Positions 1-6,997 of a stretch of 21,938 nt of DNA are shown here, piece by piece; within the stretch, counting starts at the first letter, position 1, and each line of letters opens with the position of its first letter. A program made the translations under genes and the position numbers. The notes under the pieces were generated by a model, which saw only the letters and a list, made by a program, of their open reading frames with translations, ran no database searches and was not told the DNA's origin. The DNA is from JBHJOF01 sp050330055 (GTDB taxonomy: Bacteria > Pseudomonadota > Alphaproteobacteria > Kiloniellales > JAKSDN01), in NCBI GenBank assembly GCA_050330055.1, contig JBHJOF010000054.1, positions 1 to 21,938 of the forward strand, in the 5' to 3' direction.

Positions 1-58
1 TGGTGAGCAGCAGCAAAGGCAGCGCAGCAACCAGCGTTCTTTTGATCGGCCTCGCCAT
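1..58 (-). CDS. 5' end of an exported protein gene (partial)
   Basis: Reading leftward from an ATG at 58, the only visible part is 19 residues, MARPIKRTLVAALPLLLLT. This has the layout of a Sec signal peptide: a basic start (R3, K6, R7) followed by a run of Leu/Ala/Val. The rest of the gene lies outside the window, so the product cannot be named. It follows the EamA transporter gene on the same strand with a 27-bp gap, so the two may be co-transcribed. With so little sequence the call rests only on the start codon and the signal-like composition. Confidence 0.45.
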   Translation of the reverse strand, partial: MARPIKRTLVAALPLLLLT

Positions 59-85
59 AGCCCGACTATAGCGGCATAGGCCCGC

Positions 86-949
86 CTAGCCCACGTTCAG
101 CAGCACCGCGCCGGCGGCGACCACCGTGGCGGCGGCGATGCGGTGGCGGCCGAAGGGCTCCTTCAGGAGCAACGTGCCGATGGCGGCGGCGATCAGCACG
201 CTGGTCTCGCGCAGCGCGACGATGTGGGCCATGGGGCCCAGGCTCATGCACCAGATGACGATGCCGTAGGCAGTGCCGGTCAGGATGCCGCCGAAGATTC
301 CGCGCCTCAGATAGGGCGTGAAGGCGCTGCGCCAGCGGCCACGCCGCCGCCACAGGGTCCAGGCAATGATCACCGGCGTCTCGCCGGCCAGAAGCCAGAG
401 GATGTAGCCGAGCTCGCTGCCGGCGCGGCGCACGCCCATGCCGTCCGACACGCTGTAGCCGGCGATGGTAAGGCCGGTCAGCAGGGCGAAGCCGACTGCC
501 TTCAGCTCGCCGTCGCGCCAGGCCGCGGCCCGCCAGCCGCCGCGCCGCCAGGCCAGGCTGACGATGCCGAGCGAGACCACCAGCACGCCGAGCCACTCGG
601 CACCGTTCAAGGCCTCGCCGGCCAGCAGCCAGGCCCCGAGCGCCACCAGCAGCGGTGCCGAGCCGCGCGCGATCGGATAGACCTGGCTAAGGTCGCCGTG
701 CTCGTAGGCCCAGAACAGCGCCCCATAGTAGAGGTAGTGGATCAGCACCGAGGCCAGCAGGAAGGGCCAGCTCGCCGGCTCCGGCGGCGTCACGAAGGGC
801 AGCGCCAGGGCGGCAAGGAGGCCCGGCGTGACCATGACCAGCGCCAGCACCACCAGCCGGTCGCCACCGGACTTGACCAGCGCGTTCCAGGCGGCGTGCA
901 GCACCGCCGCGAGCAGGACCAGCGCGATCACGCCGATATCGAGAGCCAT
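86..949 (-). CDS. EamA/DMT-family inner-membrane transporter
   Basis: The 287-residue protein is almost entirely hydrophobic, with roughly ten predicted membrane helices in two similar halves, the arrangement of EamA (drug/metabolite transporter) proteins. The N-terminal half contains the typical AAVLHAAWNALVKSG stretch, and the first half closes with SQVYPIARGSAPLLVALGAW. The second half ends with LLLKEPFGRHRIAAATVVAA, which matches the usual family ending. Such proteins export or import small metabolites, but the substrate cannot be read from sequence. I chose the ATG at 949 because the first helix begins directly after it; an in-frame ATG at 991 would add 14 residues unlike the family. No strong ribosome binding site precedes 949. 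Confidence 0.85.
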   Translation of the reverse strand: MALDIGVIALVLLAAVLHAAWNALVKSGGDRLVVLALVMVTPGLLAALALPFVTPPEPASWPFLLASVLIHYLYYGALFWAYEHGDLSQVYPIARGSAPLLVALGAWLLAGEALNGAEWLGVLVVSLGIVSLAWRRGGWRAAAWRDGELKAVGFALLTGLTIAGYSVSDGMGVRRAGSELGYILWLLAGETPVIIAWTLWRRRGRWRSAFTPYLRRGIFGGILTGTAYGIVIWCMSLGPMAHIVALRETSVLIAAAIGTLLLKEPFGRHRIAAATVVAAGAVLLNVG

Positions 950-1497
950 GCGGGAACCAGCCGAAACAGATGGCGCCGCGCCACGGAACACGGCGCGGCG
1001 GCGCGGGGGACATCAAACTGTCACAAAGACCCGGCGGCTTCCAGGGGGAGCATGGCGCCGCGCCCCGAGGATCCATGCGTAGATTCATGGATAGGCACTG
1101 TGGTCGACCGGGAGGCGAGGGGAATCGCATAACGCCAGATCGTCGGCTGTGGGAACATCGCTGGAGGTTAGCGGCGAACAAGAAATCCCTGCAGAATGAT
1201 CCTGCGCCCTTCGAGACGCGGGCTTCGCCCGCTCCTCAGGGTGAGGCGAAATCGTTTGTGGCATCAATGATTTATCCTCAGCCTGAGGAGGCCGCAAGGC
1301 GGCCGTCTCGAAGGCCGCACGGCCGAACGTCCGAGACGCCAAAGCGTTCGCTGAAACTCGCACAATTGCATATGCGATTGCCCCACGCCGGCCCCGAATT
1401 CCCGCATGATCTGCAGTAGTATAGGCCCTTGGGAAATGTTACGATCCGGTCCGCTGATGCGCGACTTGGCAGGCCTGGGGCAAAACTGGGGGGCCGT
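950..1497. other. 548-bp intergenic region with operator-like and palindromic sequences
   Basis: This gap separates the leftward EamA gene from the rightward radical SAM gene, so both promoters should lie here. I see no convincing coding sequence. It holds a 13-bp direct repeat (970-982 and 1052-1064), a 7-bp inverted repeat ATCCATG/CATGGAT (1071-1092), and a palindromic repeat element at 1208-1314. Open frames that cross it are high-GC shadows with no family character. Confidence 0.5.
1208..1314. repeat. Palindromic intergenic repeat, copy 1
   Basis: The outer arms CCTTCGAGACG (1208-1218) and CGTCTCGAAGG (1304-1314) are perfect inverted repeats. Inside lie smaller stems, such as CGGGC-TTC-GCCCG near 1219-1231 and CTCAGCCTGAG near 1277-1287. 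The same motifs (TTCGAGACG, CTCCTCAG, CTGAGGAGG, GTCTCGAA) recur at 3749-3865, and related ones at 6926-6997 and 9785-9907. No coding potential is apparent. It lies upstream of the radical SAM gene. Confidence 0.75.
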
Positions 1498-3303
1498 ATG
1501 CGGAACGCACGCTCTGCGGACAAGCGCACCTTCTACGTCGAGCTGATCAAGTCCTCGCACTACGACCCGGACGGCTACGTCCTGCAGTGGTGGAAATCCT
1601 GGATTCCCTCGAATTCGCTGGCCTGCCTCTACGGCCTGGCGCAGCGCCTGGCCGAGCAGCAGGTGCTTGGCGAGGACGTCGAGATCGTCATCGAAGGCTA
1701 CGACGAGATGAACACGGCGATCCCCTTCAAGCGGATCGTCAAGCGCATCAAGGACAACGACGGCCGCGGCCTGGTCTGCCTGACCGGCGTGCAGTCGAAC
1801 CAGTATCCCCGCGCCCTCGACATTGCCCGCCAGTTCCGCCAGCACGGCATTCAGGTGGCGATCGGCGGCTTCCACGTCAGCGGCTGCCTCTCGATGCTGC
1901 CCGGCATCCACGAGAGCCTGCAGGAAGCGCTCGACATGGGCATCTCGCTGTTCGCCGGCGAGGCCGAGCTGCGCCTCGACGAGGTGCTGCGCGACGCCTA
2001 TCGCGGCGAGCTGAAGCCGATCTACAACTACCTGACCGACCTGCCCGACCTGCAGGGCGCCGTGACGCCCTTCCTGCCCGAGCGCATGGTGCGCCGCTAC
2101 GACGGCGTGCTCGGCAGCTTCGACGCCGGACGCGGCTGCCCCTTCCAGTGCTCCTTCTGCACAATCATCAACGTGCAGGGGCGCAAGTCGCGCTACCGCT
2201 CGGCCGACGACATCGAGGCCATCATCCGCACCAACGCCGCCCAGGGCGTCAACCACTTCTTCATCACCGACGACAACTTTGCACGCAACCGGAACTGGGA
2301 GGCGATCTTCGACCGCATGGGCGACCTGCGCGAGCACGAGGGCTTCCCGATCCGCTTCCTGATCCAGGTCGACACGCTGTGCCACAAGATTCCCGGCTTC
2401 GTCGACAAGGCGGCGCGCGCCGGCTGCAGCCACGTCTTCATCGGGCTGGAGAACATCAATCCGGACAACCTGGTGGCCATGAAGAAGAACCAGAACCGGA
2501 TCACCGAATACCGCACCATGTTCCAGCAGTGGCGCGCGCACAACATCGTCACCTATGCCGGCTACATCATCGGCTTGCCGAACGACACGCACGCCTCGAT
2601 CATGCACGACATCGAGATCATCCAGCGCGAGATCCCGGTCGACCTGCTGGAGTTCACTATCCTGACGCCCTTGCCCGGCTCCGAGGATCATCAGAAGATG
2701 TACAAGGCCGGCGAGTGGATGGACCCGGACCTCAACAAGTACGACCTGGAGCACGTGACCATCCATCACGCGCGCCTGTCGGGCGAGGAGCTGCAGCAGA
2801 CCTACTGGGACGCCTGGGACCACTACTATTCGCGCGAGCACGTGAAGACGCTGATGCGCCGCGCCGTGGCCGACGGCACCAAGCCGGTGCGCATCTGGCA
2901 GAACGTGCTGCAGATCCACGGTGCCATGCACTATGAGGGCGTGCATCCGCAGCAGTGCGGCTACGGCCGGCGCAAGCTGCGCAGCCAGCGGCGCTACGGT
3001 CTGCCGCGCGAGAACCCGCTGCTGTTCTATCCGCAGCGGGTCTGGGAGACGCTCTCGACCTATGCCCGTTTCGGCTGGTACGCTTGGCGCCTCGATCGCC
3101 TGCGCAAGCGCATCCAGCGCGACCCGGCTTCGAAGTCCTACAGCGACCTGGCGCTGTCGCCGGTGGAAGTGGCCGAGGAGGAGGAGCTCGAGATGTTCCA
3201 TCTCAACCAGTCGGCCGAGGCCGCCGTCGCCAAGGCCAAGGCGCAGGCCGAGGCGCGCGCGCAGCACCAGTCCAAGCGCGCCGGCGCCGGGGCGGCCGCT
3301 TAG
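1498..3303 (+). CDS. B12-binding-domain radical SAM protein of unknown substrate
   Basis: This 601-residue protein has an N-terminal Rossmann-like region (about 60-165) resembling cobalamin-binding domains, including GLVCLTGVQSNQ near 91 and GGFHVSG at 123-129. There is no DxHxxG motif, so any cobalamin would be bound without a protein histidine ligand, as in class B radical SAM methylases. The radical SAM domain follows, with the 4Fe-4S motif CPFQCSFC (C214, C218, C221). Later features include FITDDNF, HVFIGLEN and ILTPLPGSED, typical of the radical SAM barrel. The C-terminus from about 558 is a charged, alanine-rich probable coiled coil. Start: ATG 1498 has a GGGGGG stretch just upstream; a TTG at 1429 would add 23 unlikely residues. 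Such proteins catalyse methylation or other radical chemistry on unreactive carbons. No partner biosynthetic gene is next to it, so the substrate is unknown. Confidence 0.88.
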   Translation: MRNARSADKRTFYVELIKSSHYDPDGYVLQWWKSWIPSNSLACLYGLAQRLAEQQVLGEDVEIVIEGYDEMNTAIPFKRIVKRIKDNDGRGLVCLTGVQSNQYPRALDIARQFRQHGIQVAIGGFHVSGCLSMLPGIHESLQEALDMGISLFAGEAELRLDEVLRDAYRGELKPIYNYLTDLPDLQGAVTPFLPERMVRRYDGVLGSFDAGRGCPFQCSFCTIINVQGRKSRYRSADDIEAIIRTNAAQGVNHFFITDDNFARNRNWEAIFDRMGDLREHEGFPIRFLIQVDTLCHKIPGFVDKAARAGCSHVFIGLENINPDNLVAMKKNQNRITEYRTMFQQWRAHNIVTYAGYIIGLPNDTHASIMHDIEIIQREIPVDLLEFTILTPLPGSEDHQKMYKAGEWMDPDLNKYDLEHVTIHHARLSGEELQQTYWDAWDHYYSREHVKTLMRRAVADGTKPVRIWQNVLQIHGAMHYEGVHPQQCGYGRRKLRSQRRYGLPRENPLLFYPQRVWETLSTYARFGWYAWRLDRLRKRIQRDPASKSYSDLALSPVEVAEEEELEMFHLNQSAEAAVAKAKAQAEARAQHQSKRAGAGAAA

Positions 3304-3351
3304 TGCCGGATTTCAGGGAAGAGTGACCCGTTCGACACCAATACGCACGTT

Positions 3352-3475
3352 GTCATTGCCGGGCTTGACCCGCCTGCGGGGCCGTAGCCCCTTCGGCGCG
3401 GCGAAGGCCCGGCAATCCAGAGTCCAAGCGCCACGCATTGGCCCCTGGACCCCCGGATCAAGTCTGGGGGTGACA
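3352..3475. repeat. Palindromic intergenic repeat of a second type
   Basis: Two hairpins are visible. The first has perfect 10-bp arms ATTGCCGGGC (3355-3364) and GCCCGGCAAT (3407-3416), with GC-rich inner stems. The second is near 3445-3475, with CCCCCGGAT pairing imperfectly to GTCTGGGGG. Elements of the form cattgccgggcttga...ctggacccccggatcaag are abundant in many alphaproteobacterial genomes; that is family knowledge, not something shown by this single copy. It lies between the radical SAM stop and the 54-residue membrane peptide and has no coding potential. Confidence 0.7.
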
Positions 3476-3541
3476 GCAGTGGATGGGACAGCCGTCGTGG
3501 CACTCTTCGAAGATTCCCGGTACTAGGGTCCAGGAGAGCTC

Positions 3542-3706
3542 ATGTCAGCGACACAGCAGACAGCCCTGCCCCCGGCGCCACGCTGGCTGGTCACGCTGAC
3601 TCTCAGCAGCGTGATCCTGGCGATGATGGCTCTGGGTGCGCTGCTCTGGGCCAAGTGGGGCGTGGTGGTCGCCATGGCCCAGGACATCTACAAGGCCTGC
3701 TTCTAA
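3542..3706 (+). CDS. Small single-span membrane protein (54 aa), unknown
   Basis: An ATG at 3542 follows an AGGAG ribosome binding site at 3532-3536 and opens a 54-residue frame ending at TAA 3704-3706. The N-terminus MSATQQTALPPAPRW is followed by one hydrophobic segment, about 15-46 (WLVTLTLSSVILAMMALGAL and onward), then a short polar tail DIYKACF. This is the profile of a small bitopic inner-membrane protein. I do not recognise a family. It lies downstream of the radical SAM gene on the same strand, separated by 238 bp holding a repeat, so co-transcription is possible but not shown. Two different palindromic repeats flank it. Confidence 0.6.
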   Translation: MSATQQTALPPAPRWLVTLTLSSVILAMMALGALLWAKWGVVVAMAQDIYKACF

Positions 3707-3748
3707 TTCGCGGGGGGCCTGCAGAAGGCCAATTGAGAGACTGCCTGC

Positions 3749-3865
3749 CTCATGCTTCGAGACGCCCGCCTACGGCGGGCTCCTCAGCATGAGGGTGTGC
3801 TTTGCTCGGGAGAGTAAAGCACCTCACCCTGAGGAGGCCCGCAAGGGCCGTCTCGAAGGGTGAGG
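3749..3865. repeat. Palindromic intergenic repeat, copy 2 (two-hairpin form)
   Basis: Two adjacent hairpins share an inner homology. Hairpin one has outer arms CCTCATGCT/AGCATGAGG with an inner GCCCGCC-TA-GGCGGGC-type stem. Hairpin two (3822-3865) has arms CCTCACCCT/AGGGTGAGG and inner GGCCC-GCAA-GGGCC. In addition CTTCGAGACG (3755-3764) and CGTCTCGAAG (3849-3858) can pair across the whole element. It sits between the end of the 54-residue gene and the end of the SCO gene, where it could act as a bidirectional RNA structure, although it has no T-tract. Confidence 0.8.
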
Positions 3866-3894
3866 GAAAGAACCCTTCGCTTGGAACATCTACA

Positions 3895-4509
3895 TCAGCC
3901 TGGCGCCTCGATCAGCTCCACAAGGCGCCGGCTCATGGCGCCGGCGTCCTCCTGCGGCGTGAAGTGCGTCACATAGCGGCCGTCCGGCCCGATCAGGAAG
4001 ACGTAGGCGGTGTGGTCGATCAGGTAGTCCTGGCCGTCCTCGGTCGGGACGCGGCGGTAGCTGACCTTGTAGGCATCGGCCATCGCCGCGATCTGTTCGT
4101 CCGATCCGGTGAGCGCGCGGAAGCGCAGGTGGAAATGGTCCATATAGGCGCGCAGAGTCGCCGGGCTGTCGCGCTCCGGGTCGAGGCTGACGAAGAGCGG
4201 CGTCAGGCGCGCGGCCCGGGCCGGGCTCGCCTCTTCCAGCGTCTCGAGCGCCTGGGTCATGGTCGCCAGCTCGGTCGGGCAGAAGTCGGGGCAGTAGGTG
4301 TAGCCGAAGTAGACCAGCAGGTAGCCGCCGCTGAAGTCGGCCTCGGTCACCGGGCGGCCGTCCAGGTCCTCCAGCGCGAAGGGGCCGCCGATCGGCACGC
4401 GGTAGAGCTCCGGCTGAAAGACCAGGCTGTAGCCGACCCAGCCGGTGAAGCCCAGGCAGACCAGGCTGACCAGGCCAAGGGCGAGGTTGCGCAGGCGGGC
4501 TCGGCTCAT
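3895..4509 (-). CDS. SCO1/SenC-family copper chaperone
   Basis: The 204-residue protein has an N-terminal membrane anchor (about 8-30) and a thioredoxin-fold domain. The copper-binding site is complete: YCPDFCP supplies C73 and C77, and H166 in DHTAYVFL supplies the third ligand. TPLFVSLDPERDSP is the conserved strand and loop of the family. These proteins face the periplasm and deliver copper to, or reduce, the CuA site of cytochrome c oxidase subunit II. The gene is divergent from a small cytochrome c gene 149 bp away, consistent with a respiratory role. Its ATG (4509-4507) is preceded by AAGGGGAGAGG. A 30-codon upstream frame ends in a TGA that overlaps this ATG; I regard it as chance. Confidence 0.93.
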   Translation of the reverse strand: MSRARLRNLALGLVSLVCLGFTGWVGYSLVFQPELYRVPIGGPFALEDLDGRPVTEADFSGGYLLVYFGYTYCPDFCPTELATMTQALETLEEASPARAARLTPLFVSLDPERDSPATLRAYMDHFHLRFRALTGSDEQIAAMADAYKVSYRRVPTEDGQDYLIDHTAYVFLIGPDGRYVTHFTPQEDAGAMSRRLVELIEAPG

Positions 4510-4658
4510 GATATCGCCTCTCCCCTTGCAGCCGCGTCCCGCGTCATTGTCACCGGCGCCGCCGTCATGATCCAGGTCAAGGGCAGGCCGACCGCCATGG
4601 CGTTAAGGTAGGCTCCGTAGGTATGGCAGCCAAGTGCGAGGAACGAGGAGAGGTAACG

Positions 4659-5000
4659 ATGGCCGGGCGGGCAGCGCAGCACGGGATCTGGATTGCCGCG
4701 GCCGGCGGGCTGCTGGCGCTGGCGGCTGCAGCGGCGCAGGGCCAGGACTCGCCCGGCGACCGCGTGGCTGGCCGCCAGTTCGCGCTGCAGGTCTGCGCCG
4801 AGTGCCATCTGGTGGCGGCCGAGCAGCTGCTCGACCCCCTGGTCGGCGCCCCGCCCTTCTACGAGATTGCCGAGCGGCCCTCGACCACCGCGCTCAGCCT
4901 GCGCGTCTTCTTCCGCACGCCGCACCTCGACATGCCGAACCTCATGCTGACGCCGCAGGAGACCGACGACGTCATCACCTACATCCTGAGCCTGAAGTAG
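4659..5000 (+). CDS. Small periplasmic c-type cytochrome
   Basis: The 113-residue protein starts with a signal peptide (about 1-28, rich in Ala/Leu and ending AAAAAQGQ). It carries one haem-attachment motif CAECH (C46, C49, H50). The likely sixth ligand is M92 in HLDMPNLML, followed by the C-terminal helix ETDDVITYILSLK, as in class I cytochromes. It should be an exported monohaem electron carrier. Start: ATG 4659 has GAGGAG about 8 bases upstream; an in-frame ATG at 4623 would put 12 polar residues before the signal peptide and is less likely. It is divergent from the SCO gene and ends six bases from the convergent DUF3574 gene. Confidence 0.9.
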   Translation: MAGRAAQHGIWIAAAGGLLALAAAAAQGQDSPGDRVAGRQFALQVCAECHLVAAEQLLDPLVGAPPFYEIAERPSTTALSLRVFFRTPHLDMPNLMLTPQETDDVITYILSLK

Positions 5001-5006
5001 GCGCCG

Positions 5007-5432
5007 CTACTGGCCGGCGCCGCTGTCGAAGTTGACGCAGACCGGCCGCTCGGCGCGCAGCACCGCCTGCTGACTGAAGCGTCGCCGGTACTCGTTCGAT
5101 ACCTCATGCAACGCTGCCTCCGCGTCGGCGTCCGGCGGATGCAGGACGACCACGACCTTGCTGCGTTCCTGGCCGGTCGTCGCCGTATCGCTGTCGAGCC
5201 AGAAGCCGGTGCCGTCGAGCACCGTGAAGCCGTCCTTGAAGGGCGGCGCGACGACGCTCTCGACGAAGTCCTGCCAATCCGCGTCGCTCACCTCGCCGCC
5301 GCCCGGTATGTTGCGCCCGAGATAAAGCTGCGTCTCGCGCCACATCTCTCCCTGGCACGCCGCGGCCCCTTGCGGCGCCGCCGTCGCGCAGCCGGCGAGC
5401 AGGGCGAGAGCGAGGGCGCTGGCGCGGACCAC
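5007..5432 (-). CDS. DUF3574 family lipoprotein
   Basis: The 141-residue product begins with a lipoprotein signal: a short hydrophobic run and the lipobox LLAGC with the acylated cysteine at C15. The mature part matches the DUF3574 pattern: WRETQLYLGRNIPGG, WQDFVESVVAPPFKDGFTV, and ERSKVVVVLHP near the middle. The biochemical function of the family is not known to me. The frame opens with GTG at 5432 because a stop codon lies immediately upstream and the next Met (MWRETQ) would remove the lipobox. It converges with the cytochrome c gene (6-bp gap). Confidence 0.82.
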   Translation of the reverse strand: MVRASALALALLAGCATAAPQGAAACQGEMWRETQLYLGRNIPGGGEVSDADWQDFVESVVAPPFKDGFTVLDGTGFWLDSDTATTGQERSKVVVVLHPPDADAEAALHEVSNEYRRRFSQQAVLRAERPVCVNFDSGAGQ

Positions 5433-5499
5433 CTAAACAGACCAGCGTTCATGCAGTAGGTCCTGCCCGCCAGCTGGAACGCAATATCGAACTCGCGCG

Positions 5500-5617
5500 T
5501 TCGTGTTCATCTGTGTTCATCCGTGTCATACTTCGTTTGTTCGAGTTTCCACCCGCACAGCCAAACACGACAAACAACAAACCGAATATGACACGGATGA
5601 ACACAGATGAACACGAA
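5500..5617. repeat. 31-bp perfect inverted repeat with internal GTTCATC repeats
   Basis: The arms 5500-5530 and 5587-5617 are exact reverse complements over 31 bp, separated by a 56-base AC-rich spacer. Each arm itself contains a tandem near-repeat: TGTTCATCTG then TGTTCATCCG. The base composition is far more AT-rich than the surrounding genes, which suggests it is foreign or mobile in origin. Sequences of the form gaacacagatgaacacggatg are known as dispersed repeats in unrelated bacteria. No ORF or transposase is associated with it here. It lies between the DUF3574 lipoprotein and the antitoxin-like gene. Confidence 0.8.
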
Positions 5618-5680
5618 TTCGGGAACTGGCGATGCCCGGACCCTTCTCGGCTGCCAGTCGAATTGTTGACTTAAGTAAAT

Positions 5681-5857
5681 CTATGAGCTGATGCGGCGGC
5701 GCAGTTCATCGCTGGAGATGGTTCGGCCCTCGTCCGAGTCACGCAGTCCGCGCTCGACCATGAGGGCGAAGGCAAGCTCCCTGATCAGCTCTTCGTGGGA
5801 GCTGTCGTCAGGCTGCTGCTCGATCAGCCGAACCAGATGGTCCTTCGCGGTCGTCAT
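5681..5857 (-). CDS. Small antitoxin-like protein (58 aa), no toxin partner seen
   Basis: An ATG at 5857, preceded by AAAGGGAGCC, opens a 58-residue frame ending at TAG 5681-5683. The product is highly charged and helical, with the core HEELIRELAFALMVERGLRD and the ending EGRTISSDELRRRISS. The pattern of a helical body followed by xxGrTISxxExxRRI resembles the C-terminal part of many small antitoxins and antitoxin-like orphan proteins; this is a resemblance from memory, not a search result. No toxin-sized frame adjoins it. The nearest leftward gene downstream is separated by the 31-bp inverted repeat, and upstream is the end of ftsY, 82 bp away. Confidence 0.6.
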   Translation of the reverse strand: MTTAKDHLVRLIEQQPDDSSHEELIRELAFALMVERGLRDSDEGRTISSDELRRRISS

Positions 5858-5939
5858 GTGGTTGGCTCCCTTTCGGACAGCTATAGACGAAATCGGCGCA
5901 GGATGTCTTGGCGCGCAGACTTGGCAGCTCCGATTGCGG

Positions 5940-6875
5940 CTAATTCCCCAATCCCACTAAGGCCTTGGCGAAGTCCTCGGGCTTGAAGGGGCGCAGGTCG
6001 TCGGCGGCTTCGCCGACGCCGATGGCGTGGACCGGCAGGCCGAATTTCTCGGCCAACGCCACCAGCACGCCGCCCTTGGCCGAGCCGTCGAGCTTGGTCA
6101 CCACCAGGCCGGTGACCTGGACCAGCTCCTTGAAGGTTCCGACCTGGTTCAGCGCGTTCTGGCCCGTGGTGGCGTCGAGCACCAGCAGGCAGTCGTGCGG
6201 CGCCGTCGGGTCGAGCTTCTTCAGGACGCGCACGATCTTCTGCAGCTCGGCCATGAGGTCGGCCTTGTTGTGCAGCCGGCCGGCGGTGTCGATCAGCAGC
6301 AGGTCTGAGCCCTCGGCGCGCGCCCGCTCCAGCGCCTCGAAGGCGAGGCCCGCGGCGTCGGCGCCGGTCTCCCTGGCGACCACTGGACAGCCGGCCCGCT
6401 CGCCCCAGACCTTGAGCTGCTCGATGGCTGCCGCACGAAAAGTGTCGCCGGCGGCGATCAGCACCTTGCGGCCCTCATTGCGATAGAGCGTTGCCAGCTT
6501 GCCGATGGTGGTGGTCTTGCCGCTGCCGTTGACGCCGACCACCAGCACCACGTGCGGCCGGTGCGCCGGCTCGAGCGCGAGCGGCCGCGCGACCGGTGCC
6601 AGGATGCCGGCGATGTCTTCGGCCAGCGCGCCGCGCACCTCCTCGGGCGAGACCTCCTTGTCGAACTTGTCTTTGGCGAGATCGGCGGTCAGCTTGGCCG
6701 CCGTGGTCACGCCCAGGTCGGCCGAGATCAGCAGCTCCTCGAGCTCCTCCAGCGCCGCGTCATCGAGCCGCCGCTTCGTGAAGATCGCCGAGATGCCCTC
6801 GCCCAGCTTGCCGGACGAGCGCGACAGCCCGGCCTTCAGTCGGGCAAACCAGCCGGTCTTGGGGGCGTCGGTCAC
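5940..6875 (-). CDS. ftsY: Signal recognition particle receptor FtsY
   Basis: This GTPase docks the SRP-ribosome complex at the inner membrane. All NG-domain motifs are present (numbering from the GTG at 6875): the N-domain helices with RRLDDAALEELEELLISADLG, the P-loop GVNGSGKT at 114-121, DTFRAAA at 144-150, DTAGR at 196-200 and TKLDGSAKGG at 260-269. With this start it is 311 residues, the compact form lacking the long acidic A domain of E. coli FtsY, as is usual in alphaproteobacteria. The start is uncertain. GTG 6875 puts TDAPKTGWFARLKAGL at the N-terminus; ATG 6950 would add 25 residues, partly encoded by a palindromic repeat that also ends mtaB. It is the last gene of dapF-mtaB-ftsY. 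Confidence 0.95.
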   Translation of the reverse strand: MTDAPKTGWFARLKAGLSRSSGKLGEGISAIFTKRRLDDAALEELEELLISADLGVTTAAKLTADLAKDKFDKEVSPEEVRGALAEDIAGILAPVARPLALEPAHRPHVVLVVGVNGSGKTTTIGKLATLYRNEGRKVLIAAGDTFRAAAIEQLKVWGERAGCPVVARETGADAAGLAFEALERARAEGSDLLLIDTAGRLHNKADLMAELQKIVRVLKKLDPTAPHDCLLVLDATTGQNALNQVGTFKELVQVTGLVVTKLDGSAKGGVLVALAEKFGLPVHAIGVGEAADDLRPFKPEDFAKALVGLGN

Positions 6876-6925
6876 GAGCGGAGTCTGAAGGTCGAATTGA
6901 ATGAGGTGTTGCAGATAGCGGTGAG

Positions 6926-6997
6926 CCTCATGCTTCGACAGGCTCAGCATGAGGTAGCGCACCTTCCACCTCACCCTGAGCCTGTCGAAGGGTGAGG
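6926..6997. repeat. Palindromic repeat, copy 3, inside the mtaB 3' end
   Basis: Hairpin one (6926-6954) has arms CCTCATGCT/AGCATGAGG; hairpin two (6969-6997) has arms CCTCACCCT/AGGGTGAGG. CTTCGACAGGCTC (6933-6945) and GAGCCTGTCGAAG (6978-6990) pair perfectly across the element. Unlike the other copies, it is not purely intergenic: the mtaB frame enters it and stops at 6928-6930, so it supplies the last 22-23 codons of mtaB. A possible ftsY start (6950-6948) also lies inside it. Confidence 0.85.

Noticed and set aside
1429..1497. TTG start giving 23 extra residues on the radical SAM protein
   Set aside because: The extra part is low-complexity and ATG 1498 has a better upstream purine run.
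1264..3267. 667-codon frame antisense to the radical SAM gene
   Set aside because: Shadow of the real gene's codon bias; rich in Val/Leu/Asp/His with no recognisable motif.
4506..4598. 30-codon frame whose TGA overlaps the SCO start codon (possible coupled leader peptide)
   Set aside because: Its last codons are just the ribosome binding site of the SCO gene, there is no RBS of its own, and the composition is not distinctive.
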